In this document: positions 1-9,757 of the stretch, one piece after another
Position numbering within the stretch: the stretch's first letter is position 1
Layout of the letters: each line of letters begins with the position of its first letter
Made by a program: the position numbers and the translations under genes
Source of the DNA: Gammaproteobacteria bacterium
Lineage (GTDB): Bacteria; Pseudomonadota; Gammaproteobacteria; Pseudomonadales; Azotimanducaceae
Direction: 5' to 3'
Length of the DNA stretch: 64,000 bases
NCBI GenBank assembly: GCA_002690865.1
Contig: NZGG01000041.1
Span: forward strand, 17,447 to 81,446
Notes under the pieces: model-generated
Told to the model about the DNA's origin: nothing
What the model saw: only the letters and a program-made list of their open reading frames with translations
Database searches by the model: none

Positions 1-550
1 GTAGAATCGCTGCCTTCTCTAAAGCAATTAGTTCTCGCGTACTACCGAGCCATGCCTGATGGTCAAGAGCAATCTGCGTGACAACAGTCACGTCACGATC
101 AAATATGTTCATGGCATCAAGCCGCCCCCCCAGACCAACCTCAAGAACCCAGACATCGACATTGCCACGCGCGAAGATTAATACCGATGCCAAAACAGAA
201 AATTCAAAATAAGTTAAAGAAACATTTCCCCGAGCGGTTTCTATCGTCTCAAATGCGCTTATTATATCTTGGTCCGAAACTGCCTTGCCATTGATCTGAA
301 TTCTTTCATTAAACCTCAAAATGTGGGGAGAGGTACTTTTCCCCACGGAGTACCCTACTTCTAGACAGAATTGCTCTATAAATTCACAAGTGGAGCCTTT
401 ACCGTTAGTACCTGCAACAGTAAAAACTAGGGCAGTATGTTCTTTTAAACCAAGTTCCTCGGCAACCTGATTAACTCGACCAAGACCTAAGTCCCATGCC
501 TTAGGATGAAGTTCTTCTATATAACTCAGCCAATCATCGAGAGATTTCAT
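1..550 (-). CDS. folC: Bifunctional folylpolyglutamate synthase / dihydrofolate synthase (3' part outside window)
   Basis: This is the N-terminal part of FolC, the cytosolic ATP-dependent ligase that makes dihydrofolate and adds glutamates to folates. The reverse complement from the ATG at 548-550 begins MKSLDDWLSYIEELHP, the usual FolC start, and continues to the P-loop AGTNGKGST near residue 45. The next conserved stretch VLEVGLGGRLDAMN is also present. About 183 codons lie in the window; the rest runs off the left edge. The start lies 17 bp inside the end of trpA, so the two are probably translated from one mRNA. In many gammaproteobacteria accD sits between trpA and folC; here there is no room for it. 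Identity is secure. Confidence 0.93.
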   Translation of the reverse strand, partial: MKSLDDWLSYIEELHPKAWDLGLGRVNQVAEELGLKEHTALVFTVAGTNGKGSTCEFIEQFCLEVGYSVGKSTSPHILRFNERIQINGKAVSDQDIISAFETIETARGNVSLTYFEFSVLASVLIFARGNVDVWVLEVGLGGRLDAMNIFDRDVTVVTQIALDHQAWLGSTRELIALEKAAIL

Positions 551-1328
551 CTAAACCCTGTCGAATCTCTCTCAAAAGATTACAAACATCTTTATTTGCG
601 AAACCGGGTTTTTGTTTGGCTATTACATCAACAATAGCAGACCCTACAACAACTCCGTCTGAATGGGCCCCAACGGCTGCCGCTGTCTCTCCATTCTTTA
701 TACCGAACCCCACCAAAATGGGAAGTTTACTCACAGACCGAATCTGCTTTAACTTGCTTTCGACCTCCTTGACATCAAGAGTTCCAGCTCCAGTTGTTCC
801 TTTTAGAGATACGTAATAGACGAATCCACTACTCTCCGAGCAAATCATCTCCACTCTTTTAGGTGTCGTCGTCGGCGCGACAAGATAGATAAGGTCTAAA
901 CTATTCCTGTTAAGCGATTCCTTTAATACAGAACCTTCTTCTGGAGGAAGATTTACAATAATCATACCATCTACGCCTGATTCATAGGCTTGGTCCGCAA
1001 ACTTCTGATAACCCATCGTCTCAACAGGATTTAGGTAACCCATTAAGATAACAGGTGTTTGGTCATTCGTTTTCCTGAAGGCCTTTACTATTGCAAGGCA
1101 ATCCGCCAAAGATGTGTTGCTTTGCAAAGCTCTCTCATGAGCAACTTGAATCACTGGACCTTCCGCTTCGGGATCCGAGAAAGGGATTCCCAATTCAATC
1201 GCATCAACACCAACACTGACCATATCATGCATCAATTCTATCGTCGCCACCCTGTTGGGGTCTCCCGCAACAATATAGGCCAGCAAACTTTTTCTTTCCC
1301 CTTCAAGGGTGTCACTAAGTCTACTCAT
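534..1328 (-). CDS. trpA: Tryptophan synthase alpha subunit
   Basis: TrpA cleaves indole-3-glycerol phosphate to indole, which is channelled to TrpB in the alpha2-beta2 complex, the last step of tryptophan synthesis. The 264-residue length matches the family (268 in E. coli). The signature ELGIPFSDPEAEGPVIQ lies near residues 46-62: the Glu of IELG matches the catalytic Glu49, while the position equivalent to Asp60 of E. coli carries Glu. The phosphate-binding GFGIKNGE and GVVVGSAIV segments are intact. It starts 9 bp after the trpB stop and its end overlaps folC, in the unit truA-trpF-trpB-trpA-folC. Confidence 0.96.
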   Translation of the reverse strand: MSRLSDTLEGERKSLLAYIVAGDPNRVATIELMHDMVSVGVDAIELGIPFSDPEAEGPVIQVAHERALQSNTSLADCLAIVKAFRKTNDQTPVILMGYLNPVETMGYQKFADQAYESGVDGMIIVNLPPEEGSVLKESLNRNSLDLIYLVAPTTTPKRVEMICSESSGFVYYVSLKGTTGAGTLDVKEVESKLKQIRSVSKLPILVGFGIKNGETAAAVGAHSDGVVVGSAIVDVIAKQKPGFANKDVCNLLREIRQGLDEISR

Positions 1329-1337
1329 AATATTTTC

Positions 1338-2561
1338 TCAATCGATTGAAATACCGTCCAGGCGAGCGACAGTAGGTATATCCTTATCACCACGACCGGA
1401 TAAATTAATTACAATAGATTGATCAGGACACATCGATGTCGCAAGCTTCATCCCGTACGCTACGGCGTGCGAGGACTCCAGCGCGGGGAGAATTCCTTCT
1501 AACAGATTCAGTTTCCGAAAGGCTTTTAGTGCCTCATTATCATCTATAGCCGTATACTCAGCTCTTCCAATATCCTTCAACCAGGAGTGCTCTGGCCCCA
1601 CTCCAGGATAATCAAGGCCCGCAGAAATAGAGTGCGTTGGGAGAATCTGACCATTCTCATCATGCATTAAATATGTTCTATTTCCGTGCAAAACACCAAT
1701 ACTACCCTCATTCAGGGGCGCCGCATGCGCACCAGTTTCTAGCCCTCTTCCCGCCGCTTCAACCCCTATGAGACGAACTGCTTTATCTTCAAGGAATGGA
1801 TAAAAAATACCCATTGCATTAGAACCACCACCAACGCAGGCAACAATCGCATCAGGCAAGCCACCATTTTGACTTCTAAATTGTTCTTTTGTCTCGCGAC
1901 CAATCACCGACTGGAAATCTCTTACCAACTTCGGATAAGGGTGTGGTCCAGCAACAGTACCAATAATGTAGTGGGTGTTATCAACATTTGTAACCCAATC
2001 ACGCATTGCCTCGTTCAACGCATCTTTAAGGGTTCTAGAACCAGAGCTGACTGGGACAACTTCCGCACCCAACAGCTTCATTCTATAAACATTCAGGGAT
2101 TGCCTTTCAATGTCTTCGGTGCCCATATATACCTGGCATTCCAAACCAAAACGGGCCGCCACAGTCGCAGAAGCAACGCCATGCTGTCCCGCCCCAGTTT
2201 CCGCAATAATTCTTGGTTTGCCCATATGTTTGGCGAGCAGAGCATGCCCAATACAGCTGTTTATCTTGTGCGCCCCTGTATGATTCAAATCCTCTCTCTT
2301 GAGGAAAATCTTCGCACCACCCATTTCTCTGGATAATCGCTCTGCGAAGTAAAGTGGTGAACTTCTTCCTACGTAATAGGCTAGATCTTCTCTCAGTTCT
2401 CTTAAGAAAGTCTCGTCTTCACGCAAATTTTCGTACGTAGACTCTAGCTCCGCTAACGCAGTGGTAAGCGTTTCTGACACAAACTTACCCCCAAAAACGC
2501 CAAAGTGCCCTGACGCATCAGGGAACGAATACAGAGTCTCGTTGTTTCCAATACTACTCAT
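1338..2561 (-). CDS. trpB: Tryptophan synthase beta subunit
   Basis: TrpB is the PLP enzyme that joins indole and serine to give tryptophan. The PLP lysine is in HTGAHKINS (near residue 87) and the phosphate-binding loop is [10 protein letters not shown]. The longest frame begins 15 bp upstream at 2576, but I chose the ATG at 2559-2561: it overlaps the trpF stop as ATGA, and GGGAGGGA lies about 6 bases before it, whereas the upstream ATG precedes that ribosome-binding site. This gives 407 residues, close to the family norm of about 400. Translational coupling with trpF is expected. Confidence 0.96.
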   Translation of the reverse strand: MSSIGNNETLYSFPDASGHFGVFGGKFVSETLTTALAELESTYENLREDETFLRELREDLAYYVGRSSPLYFAERLSREMGGAKIFLKREDLNHTGAHKINSCIGHALLAKHMGKPRIIAETGAGQHGVASATVAARFGLECQVYMGTEDIERQSLNVYRMKLLGAEVVPVSSGSRTLKDALNEAMRDWVTNVDNTHYIIGTVAGPHPYPKLVRDFQSVIGRETKEQFRSQNGGLPDAIVACVGGGSNAMGIFYPFLEDKAVRLIGVEAAGRGLETGAHAAPLNEGSIGVLHGNRTYLMHDENGQILPTHSISAGLDYPGVGPEHSWLKDIGRAEYTAIDDNEALKAFRKLNLLEGILPALESSHAVAYGMKLATSMCPDQSIVINLSGRGDKDIPTVARLDGISID

Positions 2562-3193
2562 TTGGATCCCTCCCATTTTTCTGTGTCTCGCACTACTTGT
2601 ACGAATTTCCTTATCAGCTCGGGGTCCTTAACGCCTGGGCTAGATTCGACGCCTCCGCTAACATCTACGGCGTAGGGCCTAGCTATCTCTATTGCGCGCG
2701 CGACGTTTCCTGCATTTAATCCTCCAGCCAACCACATCGGTAAATCAGTTTGAGGTACGCTACTCCAGTCAAAAGAGATGCCTGTCCCACCAAATTTTCC
2801 TGCCACAGTGCTATCTAGAAGAATTCCAACACTGTCAGGATATCGTTTGGCTTCGTATTGGGTTTCCCATCGAGAAACAAAAGGGATCGCCTTTAGAAAG
2901 GGTATTGGAAATGAGTTGCAAAAAGCATTGTCCTCAGAACCATGAAACTGCAAGAGATCAAAATTACAATACTCAATGACAGATCTAATTTCCTGATGAC
3001 CATGATTTACAAATAGTCCCACCGTAGTAACCGATGACGGCAGCGCCTCTAAAATTTCTCTTGTCTTTTCGATGCCAATATAACGTAAACTGGAATCGTA
3101 CATATTAAATCCAAGCGCATCAGCTCCGGCATCGGCAGCGTCTAGAGCAACATCTAAAGATGTCATTCCACAGATTTTTATCCTAGTACGCAT
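2558..3193 (-). CDS. trpF: Phosphoribosylanthranilate isomerase
   Basis: TrpF isomerises N-(5-phosphoribosyl)anthranilate to CdRP in tryptophan synthesis. It is a single TIM barrel of 211 residues beginning [12 protein letters not shown], where the Cys of KICG is the catalytic base; [11 protein letters not shown] near the C-terminus is the phosphate-binding loop. The frame stays open upstream to a TTG at 3217, but that would add eight atypical residues, so the ATG at 3191-3193 is preferred although no strong Shine-Dalgarno site precedes it. It lies 40 bp after truA and its stop overlaps the trpB start. Confidence 0.94.
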   Translation of the reverse strand: MRTRIKICGMTSLDVALDAADAGADALGFNMYDSSLRYIGIEKTREILEALPSSVTTVGLFVNHGHQEIRSVIEYCNFDLLQFHGSEDNAFCNSFPIPFLKAIPFVSRWETQYEAKRYPDSVGILLDSTVAGKFGGTGISFDWSSVPQTDLPMWLAGGLNAGNVARAIEIARPYAVDVSGGVESSPGVKDPELIRKFVQVVRDTEKWEGSK

Positions 3194-3233
3194 CAGCAAT
3201 TTTTGGATGTTAAACAAATAGTGTATCAGAAAT

Positions 3234-4103
3234 TCAGCTGCTTACCCGCAAAAAATGGGGCCAGACTAAAGCAGGAATCTCGACGCCGACACCAACCTCA
3301 TACTTGACGCCCACCAAAAAAAGCCCATTCGGAGGAGCAGTTTTACTAGCCTTAGAACGATCCTTGCACGCAAGTAATGAACCGGGCCATGATATCGGTT
3401 TTTCATTCGCCCCAACATCCAGCAAAACACCTACGATATTCCTTACCATATGTAACAAAAACGCATTTGCTGTGATATCTACTAGCACCAAATCACGCTC
3501 TCGCCATACCCTAACGGAGAACACATTACGCATAGGAGTATTGGATTGACACTTGGACGCTCGAAAGGAAGTGAAATCTTTTTCCCCCACCAACAACTGT
3601 GCCGCTTCGTGCATCTTTTCGTGATCAAGATCGCGATATTCTCTACTCAAATACTCTGGTAAAAGAGCAGAGCGAATACGACTATTGTAAATCACATAGA
3701 GATAACGTCGCGCTATGGCAGAATGCCGAGAACTAAAGCTACTAGGGACAAATGCGGCAGCATTAACAGAGATGCTCTCTGGTAAACGAGAATTAGTACC
3801 GCTTACCCATGCTTTCATATCTCGCTTACTGTTCGTAGAAAAATCAACGATCTGATTAGTTGCATGGACTCCCGCATCTGTTCGACCGGCACAACTTACA
3901 CGAATTGGGCTATCTGCTATTATTGAGAGCGCATCCTCTAGAGCACCCTGCACAGTCCGCACATCTTCTCTTTGGTACTGCCAACCATGATATGAGGCAC
4001 CATTATAAGAAATGCTTAAAGCGATTTTTTTTAACCTACCTAGACTAGTCAAGCCTTTCCAACAGGATATTAGCTTCCTGAACCTGCTCCATATTTCCTT
4101 CAT
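3234..4103 (-). CDS. truA: tRNA pseudouridine(38-40) synthase
   Basis: TruA converts uridines 38-40 of tRNA anticodon stems to pseudouridine. The catalytic Asp is in CAGRTDAGVHATNQ, and the N-terminal core IALSISYNGASYHGW is typical. The ATG at 4101-4103 gives 289 residues and lies 59 bp inside fimV; it adds about 16 residues before the conserved core compared with E. coli. A TTG at 4050-4052, just after a GGAAAGG, would give a more usual N-terminus but the spacing is poor, so the start is uncertain. The fimV-truA-trpF order is a gammaproteobacterial arrangement. Confidence 0.93.
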   Translation of the reverse strand: MKEIWSRFRKLISCWKGLTSLGRLKKIALSISYNGASYHGWQYQREDVRTVQGALEDALSIIADSPIRVSCAGRTDAGVHATNQIVDFSTNSKRDMKAWVSGTNSRLPESISVNAAAFVPSSFSSRHSAIARRYLYVIYNSRIRSALLPEYLSREYRDLDHEKMHEAAQLLVGEKDFTSFRASKCQSNTPMRNVFSVRVWRERDLVLVDITANAFLLHMVRNIVGVLLDVGANEKPISWPGSLLACKDRSKASKTAPPNGLFLVGVKYEVGVGVEIPALVWPHFLRVSS

Positions 4104-5631
4104 CAAGAACTGCGTTCAGCAAAGGCCGAGCATTCTCGTGATCATTCATATCTACATAAGCTCTTGCCAGGTTTAGCTTTCCGTTTGCATCCTCATCGAT
4201 ATTTGGCTCACCGATACTCTGATTAATATCATCAACCGAATTAGCTTCGCTCGCTACGGGACTAGTTCCCGTCAAAACTTCCCTTTCATCAGCATTGATC
4301 TTAATTCGAGTACTATCTTCAACCCAATCGATTCCATTCTCTTGCGAAAATACTGAAAGACCTGCATCGTCGAGATTATTACGTCCAGTTCTTCTTTGAA
4401 TTAAGAGCATACCTATGACAATCCCACTAACTATGATAACAATAAGCAAACTAACAAAAATTGGATCCTTAAAAAATGCCCCTTTTTTTTCGGCCGAAGT
4501 AATTTTCACTAATTCATTTAATTTTTGCATCTCCAAGCGCCAAGCAGCTAGTTGATCATCTTTAAGCTTGACGAGTTCATTTAACGTTTCAATTTGGGTA
4601 GTCAAATCATCCAGTCGCTTATTAAGCTCGCTATTTGAACGACGAGCTCCATCTAGTTCTTCTCGAGTGAGATCCAATTCATTTTGCAATTCACTATCCT
4701 GCAAACCAACAGCTCCAGCACGTTGACCACTACTAAGATTAGCAGCCAGCAATCTTAGCTCTCCATCTCGCGCATTAGTTGCAAGGAAAACCTCACTACG
4801 TTGACGCTGGGTAGCATCTAATTGCGATATTCTATTCAGCTTATATTCCTGAAACTGCTGATTCTGCAATTTAACCTGTGCGATAGAATTGGCTTTCGAG
4901 TCTTTGATCATATCTGGAGAATAAGGAATACGCAGAACGTAACCCGCCTTAAGAAGGTTAATATTATTATTGATGAATGCGTCAGGGTTTAGCCTTTGTA
5001 AAGCCAACATAGTTTGCTGAACGCTTACGGTTTTATTAGTTCTAACTTTCAAAGCAATATCCCATAGAGTATCACCACTTTTGGTGATACCGAATTCGAC
5101 TTCCGCATCCTGTCGATCACTTCTTGAAGCCGAACTTTTCGCAGTCTGTTCTGGTTTAATAAGCTCTGTTCTCTTACCACGAGTTATCTTTTCGCTGGCA
5201 ATAGCAAGTTCCACGGGAGCCACATCTTGATTGTCAAATAAAGGGGGATCCAAAAATATTGCGTACTCTGAAAGCAATTTTCCACTGGGCCATAAAACTT
5301 CTACGACAAGGTTGAAGAGAGGTTCTCTTATTGGCTTTGTGCTTCTAATGTCAAGGTAAAGTTCTCTGCGACTATCCCCACGAACCGTGAAAATTAAATT
5401 CGTTAAAGAATTCAATCTCTCTAAATCAAACCGATTAAAGTCTTCTGCCGAAGCTAAAGATGCATCAATGTCCCCGGGCATTAACGTTGAGGTATCCGTT
5501 AACATAATTGTAGCTTTGAAAGTTTGGTTCAGACTAGACTTTACCTCTAATTCCCCCAAGCCAAGCCCAAATGCCGAGGGAAAGTAAAGCGTTAGCAAAG
5601 TTACCAACAGTAACTCACGACTTCGGATCAT
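4045..5631 (-). CDS. fimV: FimV-family LysM / polar hub protein
   Basis: FimV is an inner-membrane protein that binds peptidoglycan and organises the cell pole and type IV pili in Pseudomonas and Vibrio. Seen here: a signal peptide (residues 1-22); the FimV N-terminal domain beginning LGELEVKSSLNQTF; a LysM domain near residues 185-245 (GDTLWDIALKVRTN to GYVLRIP); a coiled coil (about 305-375); one membrane span (about 390-410, FVSLLIVIIVSGIVIGMLL); and a cytoplasmic acidic tail ending in a short TPR-like segment (KLNLARAYVDMNDHENARPL). At 528 residues it is much shorter than the roughly 900-residue Pseudomonas protein, mainly in the acidic linker. It lies between asd and truA, its usual place. 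No pilus genes are seen in the window. Confidence 0.9.
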   Translation of the reverse strand: MIRSRELLLVTLLTLYFPSAFGLGLGELEVKSSLNQTFKATIMLTDTSTLMPGDIDASLASAEDFNRFDLERLNSLTNLIFTVRGDSRRELYLDIRSTKPIREPLFNLVVEVLWPSGKLLSEYAIFLDPPLFDNQDVAPVELAIASEKITRGKRTELIKPEQTAKSSASRSDRQDAEVEFGITKSGDTLWDIALKVRTNKTVSVQQTMLALQRLNPDAFINNNINLLKAGYVLRIPYSPDMIKDSKANSIAQVKLQNQQFQEYKLNRISQLDATQRQRSEVFLATNARDGELRLLAANLSSGQRAGAVGLQDSELQNELDLTREELDGARRSNSELNKRLDDLTTQIETLNELVKLKDDQLAAWRLEMQKLNELVKITSAEKKGAFFKDPIFVSLLIVIIVSGIVIGMLLIQRRTGRNNLDDAGLSVFSQENGIDWVEDSTRIKINADEREVLTGTSPVASEANSVDDINQSIGEPNIDEDANGKLNLARAYVDMNDHENARPLLNAVLDEGNMEQVQEANILLERLD

Positions 5632-5755
5632 TTTTTCCTCTCAACCACACACAGAACACTTTATAGAGCGTTTTTTAGGCGGTATTAGCTGCATATCAAA
5701 AACATTTAACAATAAAAACAAAATCATTATTAAAGTGGTTCGACCATTGTATTAA

Positions 5756-6772
5756 CTATAAGTATTCTGTCAAAATTTCGGCGATTTGCACGCTATTTAA
5801 GGCAGCTCCTTTACGAACATTATCGGATACCACCCAAAGATCTAGGCCTCTATCCAAGCTGAGGTCTTCCCTTATTCGACCTACAAAAACCCCATCTTCT
5901 CCCGCAGAATCTGTAACGGCCGTCGGATAGCCTCCATCGCCCATCTCATCAATCACATGAACTCCCGGACTGATAGAGAGAAGTTCCACCACCTCTTGAA
6001 CGCTAATCTTGCTGCATGTTTCAATATGCAAAGCTTCAGAATGTCCATAAAACACAGGAATCCTCACGCATGTTGGATTGACTTGTATTTCATGATCTTC
6101 AAAGATTTTCTGCGTTTCCCACACCATTTTCATCTCTTCCAGGGTGAAGCCGTTATCGAGAAAGTCTCCTATATGAGGAATAGCGTTAAAACTAATCTGT
6201 TTAGTAAAAACATTGCTACGAATCGGCTTGGCATTTAGCAAGTCTGCTGTCTGGCTCGCTAGTTCTTCAATACCCCCTCTCCCTGCCCCAGAAACTGCTT
6301 GATAGGTGCTTACGTTAATACGACTAATGCCAACCGCGTCATAGATGGGCTTAAGTGCTACAAGCATTTGTATCGTGGAGCAGTTTGGATTAGCGATTAT
6401 ATTCTTATTACGATAATTCTCTATTGCATGAGCATTGACCTCAGGAACGATTAAGGGCACTTCTTCATCACGTCGAAAACAAGAAGTATTATCAATTACT
6501 ACACACCCTGCTTCACCAGCCTGAGGCGCATATTCTGCCGAAACACTGCCCCCCGCAGAAAACAAACCAATTTGAGCCTGAGAAAAATCAAAATTTTCGA
6601 GATCTTTTACGCTAACTGATTTCCCTTTAAACTGAATCCGCGCTCCTGCGGACCGTTCGCTTGCCAGAAGAAATAATTCCTTGATCGGAAACTGTCTCTG
6701 CTCGAGTATTTGAATCATTGCTTCGCCCACTGCACCAGTAGCTCCGACAACAGCAACGTTGTAACCATCCAT
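5756..6772 (-). CDS. asd: Aspartate-semialdehyde dehydrogenase
   Basis: This NADPH enzyme makes aspartate semialdehyde from aspartyl phosphate for lysine/diaminopimelate, threonine and methionine. The N-terminal Rossmann motif VAVVGATGAVGE, the active-site Cys in NPNCSTIQM (near residue 130) and the substrate-binding RIPVFYGHSEA segment are all present. The 338-residue length and sequence style match the non-enteric Asd2/Usg-like branch. It lies between aroC and fimV, as in Pseudomonas. A 124-bp AT-rich gap separates it from fimV. Confidence 0.93.
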   Translation of the reverse strand: MDGYNVAVVGATGAVGEAMIQILEQRQFPIKELFLLASERSAGARIQFKGKSVSVKDLENFDFSQAQIGLFSAGGSVSAEYAPQAGEAGCVVIDNTSCFRRDEEVPLIVPEVNAHAIENYRNKNIIANPNCSTIQMLVALKPIYDAVGISRINVSTYQAVSGAGRGGIEELASQTADLLNAKPIRSNVFTKQISFNAIPHIGDFLDNGFTLEEMKMVWETQKIFEDHEIQVNPTCVRIPVFYGHSEALHIETCSKISVQEVVELLSISPGVHVIDEMGDGGYPTAVTDSAGEDGVFVGRIREDLSLDRGLDLWVVSDNVRKGAALNSVQIAEILTEYL

Positions 6773-6805
6773 ATTAAGTTCTCCAAAACTTATTTTATAT
6801 TAATT

Positions 6806-7894
6806 TCATGTAAGATCAGGCAGGTTGCTTTGCACGTCTAAGTTCTGACCTCGGTGCTTCAAAGCCTCGTCCATCAACACAAGCGCCAGCATTGCTTCGG
6901 CAATCGGAGTAGCTCTAACGCCGACACAAGGATCGTGCCTTCCTTTCGTAGACACCTCAGCTTCAGCACCATTACGGTCAATAGTCCGTACCGGTTGTGT
7001 AATACTAGAAGTTGGTTTAAGCGCTAGATTGACAATAATATCCTGCCCGCTTGAAATACCACCTAAAATCCCGCCCGAATTGTTCGACTCAAAGCCTTGA
7101 GGTGTAATTCCATCTCGATGATCACTTCCACGCTGAGTTATGCTTGAAAAGCCAGCTCCGATTTCTACACCCTTCACAGCATTAATACTCATCATCGCGC
7201 GGGCCACGCCAGCGTCTAGTTTATCAAATACTGGCTCACCCCATCCAGCCACCATGCCAGTTGCGGTTACCATGATCTTTGCGCCTACAGAGTCCCCCTC
7301 GCGCCGCAGGGTATCTATAAGATGTTCCATATCTGCGACTATCGAGGCATCGGGACAAAAAAATGGATTCTTGGGCACTTCTTTCCAATCAATAGTTCGT
7401 GCTGAAATATTACCCATTTGTAATAAGCAACCCCTGATTTCAACACCATATTTAATTCGTAAATATTTACGGGCAATACCACCTGCTGCAACTCGCATTG
7501 TAGTCTCTCGAGCCGAGGAACGCCCTCCGCCACGGTAATCTCTAAACCCAAACTTTTTTTCATAAGTAAAATCAGCGTGAGCTGGACGGAAAACGTCCTT
7601 TATTTTTGTATAGTCCTTAGACTTTTGATCTTCATTATGAATAATCAAGCCGATGGGAGTGCCAGTTGTTTTTCCCTCAAATATACCTGACAAAATAGAA
7701 ACCTGATCCTCCTCTTTTCTCTGAGTAGTATATTTAGATGTACCAGGCTTCCTACGATCCAGGTCGAATTGCAGGTCCTCTTCAGATAGTTCAAGTCCAG
7801 GAGGACATCCATCGACAATACAACCTAAAGCCTTCCCATGGCTCTCCCCAAAAGTTGTAACGGTAAACATAGTACCTAAACTACTTCCCGGCAT
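6806..7894 (-). CDS. aroC: Chorismate synthase
   Basis: AroC eliminates phosphate from EPSP to form chorismate, needing reduced FMN, at the end of the shikimate pathway. Family signatures are [18 protein letters not shown] near the N-terminus, [10 protein letters not shown] (near residue 130) and RGSDHRDGI, and the C-terminal [17 protein letters not shown]. The length of 362 is normal. It is the first gene of the run aroC-asd-fimV-truA-trpFBA-folC; the asd start lies 33 bp downstream. Chorismate is also the precursor for the trp genes in the same run. Confidence 0.96.
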   Translation of the reverse strand: MPGSSLGTMFTVTTFGESHGKALGCIVDGCPPGLELSEEDLQFDLDRRKPGTSKYTTQRKEEDQVSILSGIFEGKTTGTPIGLIIHNEDQKSKDYTKIKDVFRPAHADFTYEKKFGFRDYRGGGRSSARETTMRVAAGGIARKYLRIKYGVEIRGCLLQMGNISARTIDWKEVPKNPFFCPDASIVADMEHLIDTLRREGDSVGAKIMVTATGMVAGWGEPVFDKLDAGVARAMMSINAVKGVEIGAGFSSITQRGSDHRDGITPQGFESNNSGGILGGISSGQDIIVNLALKPTSSITQPVRTIDRNGAEAEVSTKGRHDPCVGVRATPIAEAMLALVLMDEALKHRGQNLDVQSNLPDLT

Positions 7895-8029
7895 AATTAA
7901 TTCTCGAAATACTTTAATATCTACACATTATAACGGAAATTTAGCCTGACACATTATTTGAGCACTTACCCCTTACTAATCAGTGGAGATCGGTTATTGG
8001 TAAGTCCCACGTCCATTATAGTTAACTTC

Positions 8030-8417
8030 ATCGAAGAACAGTTTAGAAAAGTTATTAAGGTGGTTAAAAAATATAAGCCGAGACGGACTTGTGGACACAC
8101 CAAACATTGCAGTGGAAACAACGGAGGTCCTAACTAGATATTATGTGTAAACTCTAGATACCGTTGTTAACAATGTTCTTTTTGAATCTGATCCTAACGA
8201 GATGATCATGACGAACAATATAGAACTCTATTCGCTTTGCGAACATCTTATACTACCTTTAATTGGAAAGTGTCATATTGAGTATATTCCTAGGGGGAAG
8301 GAATTGGGAATTTCTAAGGGAGCACGCACTGCTGACGTATTTGCTCGGAAAGTACAAATGCAAGAGATACTCACAAAACAAATCGCTAATGCTATTCGCT
8401 CCGTATCTAGCGCCTAA
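8030..8417 (+). pseudogene. folE: Decayed GTP cyclohydrolase I (folE) remnant
   Basis: GTP cyclohydrolase I makes dihydroneopterin triphosphate for folate. Reading the plus strand from 8079 in one frame gives SRDGLVDTP, then [18 protein letters not shown], then [10 protein letters not shown] and GKCHIEYIP, all clear FolE. Damage is extensive: a TAA at 8148-8150 interrupts the frame; the segment before 8079 (IEEQFRKVIK from 8030) is in another frame; the second zinc-binding His of the CEHH motif is Leu (CEHLILP); and the protein stops at 8417, before the C-terminal HxC region. It points toward the DUF4892 gene and overlaps its 3' end by 11 bp. A working copy or a FolE2 must exist elsewhere. 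Confidence 0.85.
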
Positions 8418-9198
8418 TCATTAAAAGCTCTATTCGATCGACCCCCTCACTTTGGCTTGGAGCTAATGCTCCAAGCCCATGAACAAATACTCGATCGCTA
8501 TCGTCGAGAAGTGCTTTGAGGTTATCACCAATTTGCTTACTTTCCTCTATTAAGTATGCCATCGATTTTCCTTCTTCGAATTCTTGATGCACCACAACGT
8601 GTAATATCAGATCCTTATTTTTATCTAGCATCTCTTGTGCAGCAGAGACTGCTGCCGTACTGGTAAAAAAAACAGATCGAGCGAGTTCCTGTCTAATCTG
8701 ATTTTTTTTAATGGTCTCAATATGAACATATACCTTCTTCGTCCCGCGCATTGCCACATAAACAGCGATATAATCTCCACTTTTCAATCTGCCTAAGAGG
8801 TAGTGCTGGAATTGTTCCGGACCATACAGAACAGGCATTACAAATACAGTATTTGCCCAGTAATTACTTGAACCACAGGTGCGACCACTGCACTCAAAAA
8901 GTATTTCCCCCAGAGCCGTTAGCTGCAATCGATAAAAGTCTCTAATCAGATCACCACTTCTTGCTTCTGGGACGGAAAATGTTTTAGATCCTTTATTACC
9001 TAAAACATAATCAAAATGCTCGGGCTCCACTACATTGTTAATTTTTTTTAAAGACCCCAAGATGATACGATGGGAGGCAACAGACTTATCAGCCTCCACA
9101 CTGACCAATTCTACACCAGGATAATCATCGAGTCGTGGATCTGCAAAAACACAAAAAGAAACCAGAAATAATATTACAGCTGTTATTGAATTACCCAT
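8407..9198 (-). CDS. DUF4892 domain secreted protein
   Basis: This is a 263-residue protein with an N-terminal signal peptide (cleavage likely after CVFA, about residue 19), so it should be periplasmic. It matches the DUF4892 family known from Pseudomonas and relatives by the segment [15 protein letters not shown] (about residues 105-120) and the preceding [16 protein letters not shown]. Function is not established. The C-terminal half resembles an OmpA-like fold loosely ([21 protein letters not shown] followed by NRIELL-like text), but I do not claim that domain. Its ATG lies 16 bp inside the end of sixA, so the two are co-transcribed. Confidence 0.8.
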   Translation of the reverse strand: MGNSITAVILFLVSFCVFADPRLDDYPGVELVSVEADKSVASHRIILGSLKKINNVVEPEHFDYVLGNKGSKTFSVPEARSGDLIRDFYRLQLTALGEILFECSGRTCGSSNYWANTVFVMPVLYGPEQFQHYLLGRLKSGDYIAVYVAMRGTKKVYVHIETIKKNQIRQELARSVFFTSTAAVSAAQEMLDKNKDLILHVVVHQEFEEGKSMAYLIEESKQIGDNLKALLDDSDRVFVHGLGALAPSQSEGVDRIELLMIRR

Positions 9199-9626
9199 TT
9201 CAACTCCCCACCATAGGGATTAAATGACTTTAGTTTTATGCAAGCAACCATCCCTACGGTGATAGATAAAATTTCGCGAGTTAGATAATGAATTATATTA
9301 CCTACCAGCGGCTGATGGGATACGAGTAACAGAGTATCAGCTCTCTTTGATTTAAGTTTTTTAACCACACCCTCGCAATCTGCTCCAGGCGCTAGCGCAT
9401 GACAAAGGTCAACGGTGACATTACAGTATGAAAAATTATTAATTAGCTCCGCCGTTTGTCTGGTGCGTCTCAAGGGACTGCATAATATTTTATCTATAGT
9501 CGTCCCTCGGTCGCCTAAACGAGACGCAATACTTCTTATGTCATCAAGACCGCGAGGGGAAAGCGGTCGATCAAAATCACTGACTCCCGATAATGCTTCT
9601 CCATGCCGCATAATTAATAAATGCAC
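9183..9626 (-). CDS. sixA: Phosphohistidine phosphatase SixA
   Basis: SixA is a small (147-residue) cytosolic histidine phosphatase that removes phosphate from phosphohistidine, for example on HPt domains or the nitrogen PTS protein NPr. The catalytic motif MRHGEA is at residues 6-11 with the nucleophilic His8. The second conserved His is in VSHQPLVGN, and the family text FDRPLSPRGLDDI is present. It is upstream of, and overlaps, the DUF4892 gene. Confidence 0.88.
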   Translation of the reverse strand: MHLLIMRHGEALSGVSDFDRPLSPRGLDDIRSIASRLGDRGTTIDKILCSPLRRTRQTAELINNFSYCNVTVDLCHALAPGADCEGVVKKLKSKRADTLLLVSHQPLVGNIIHYLTREILSITVGMVACIKLKSFNPYGGELKWVIQ

Positions 9627-9757
9627 GTCTCCCCCTCATAAAAACGGTCCGCGGTGAACGAAAGTTACAATTACTCTCTTCAATACCCTTTTTTGTTGAA
9701 CCCGAACCTTCCTTGGAGACTTATCCTCGCAAACAAGTACTCATTAAATTGGCTTTT

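Noticed and set aside
2562..2576. Upstream ATG start for trpB
   Set aside because: It lies before the GGGAGGGA ribosome-binding site; the ATGA overlap start at 2561 is better supported.
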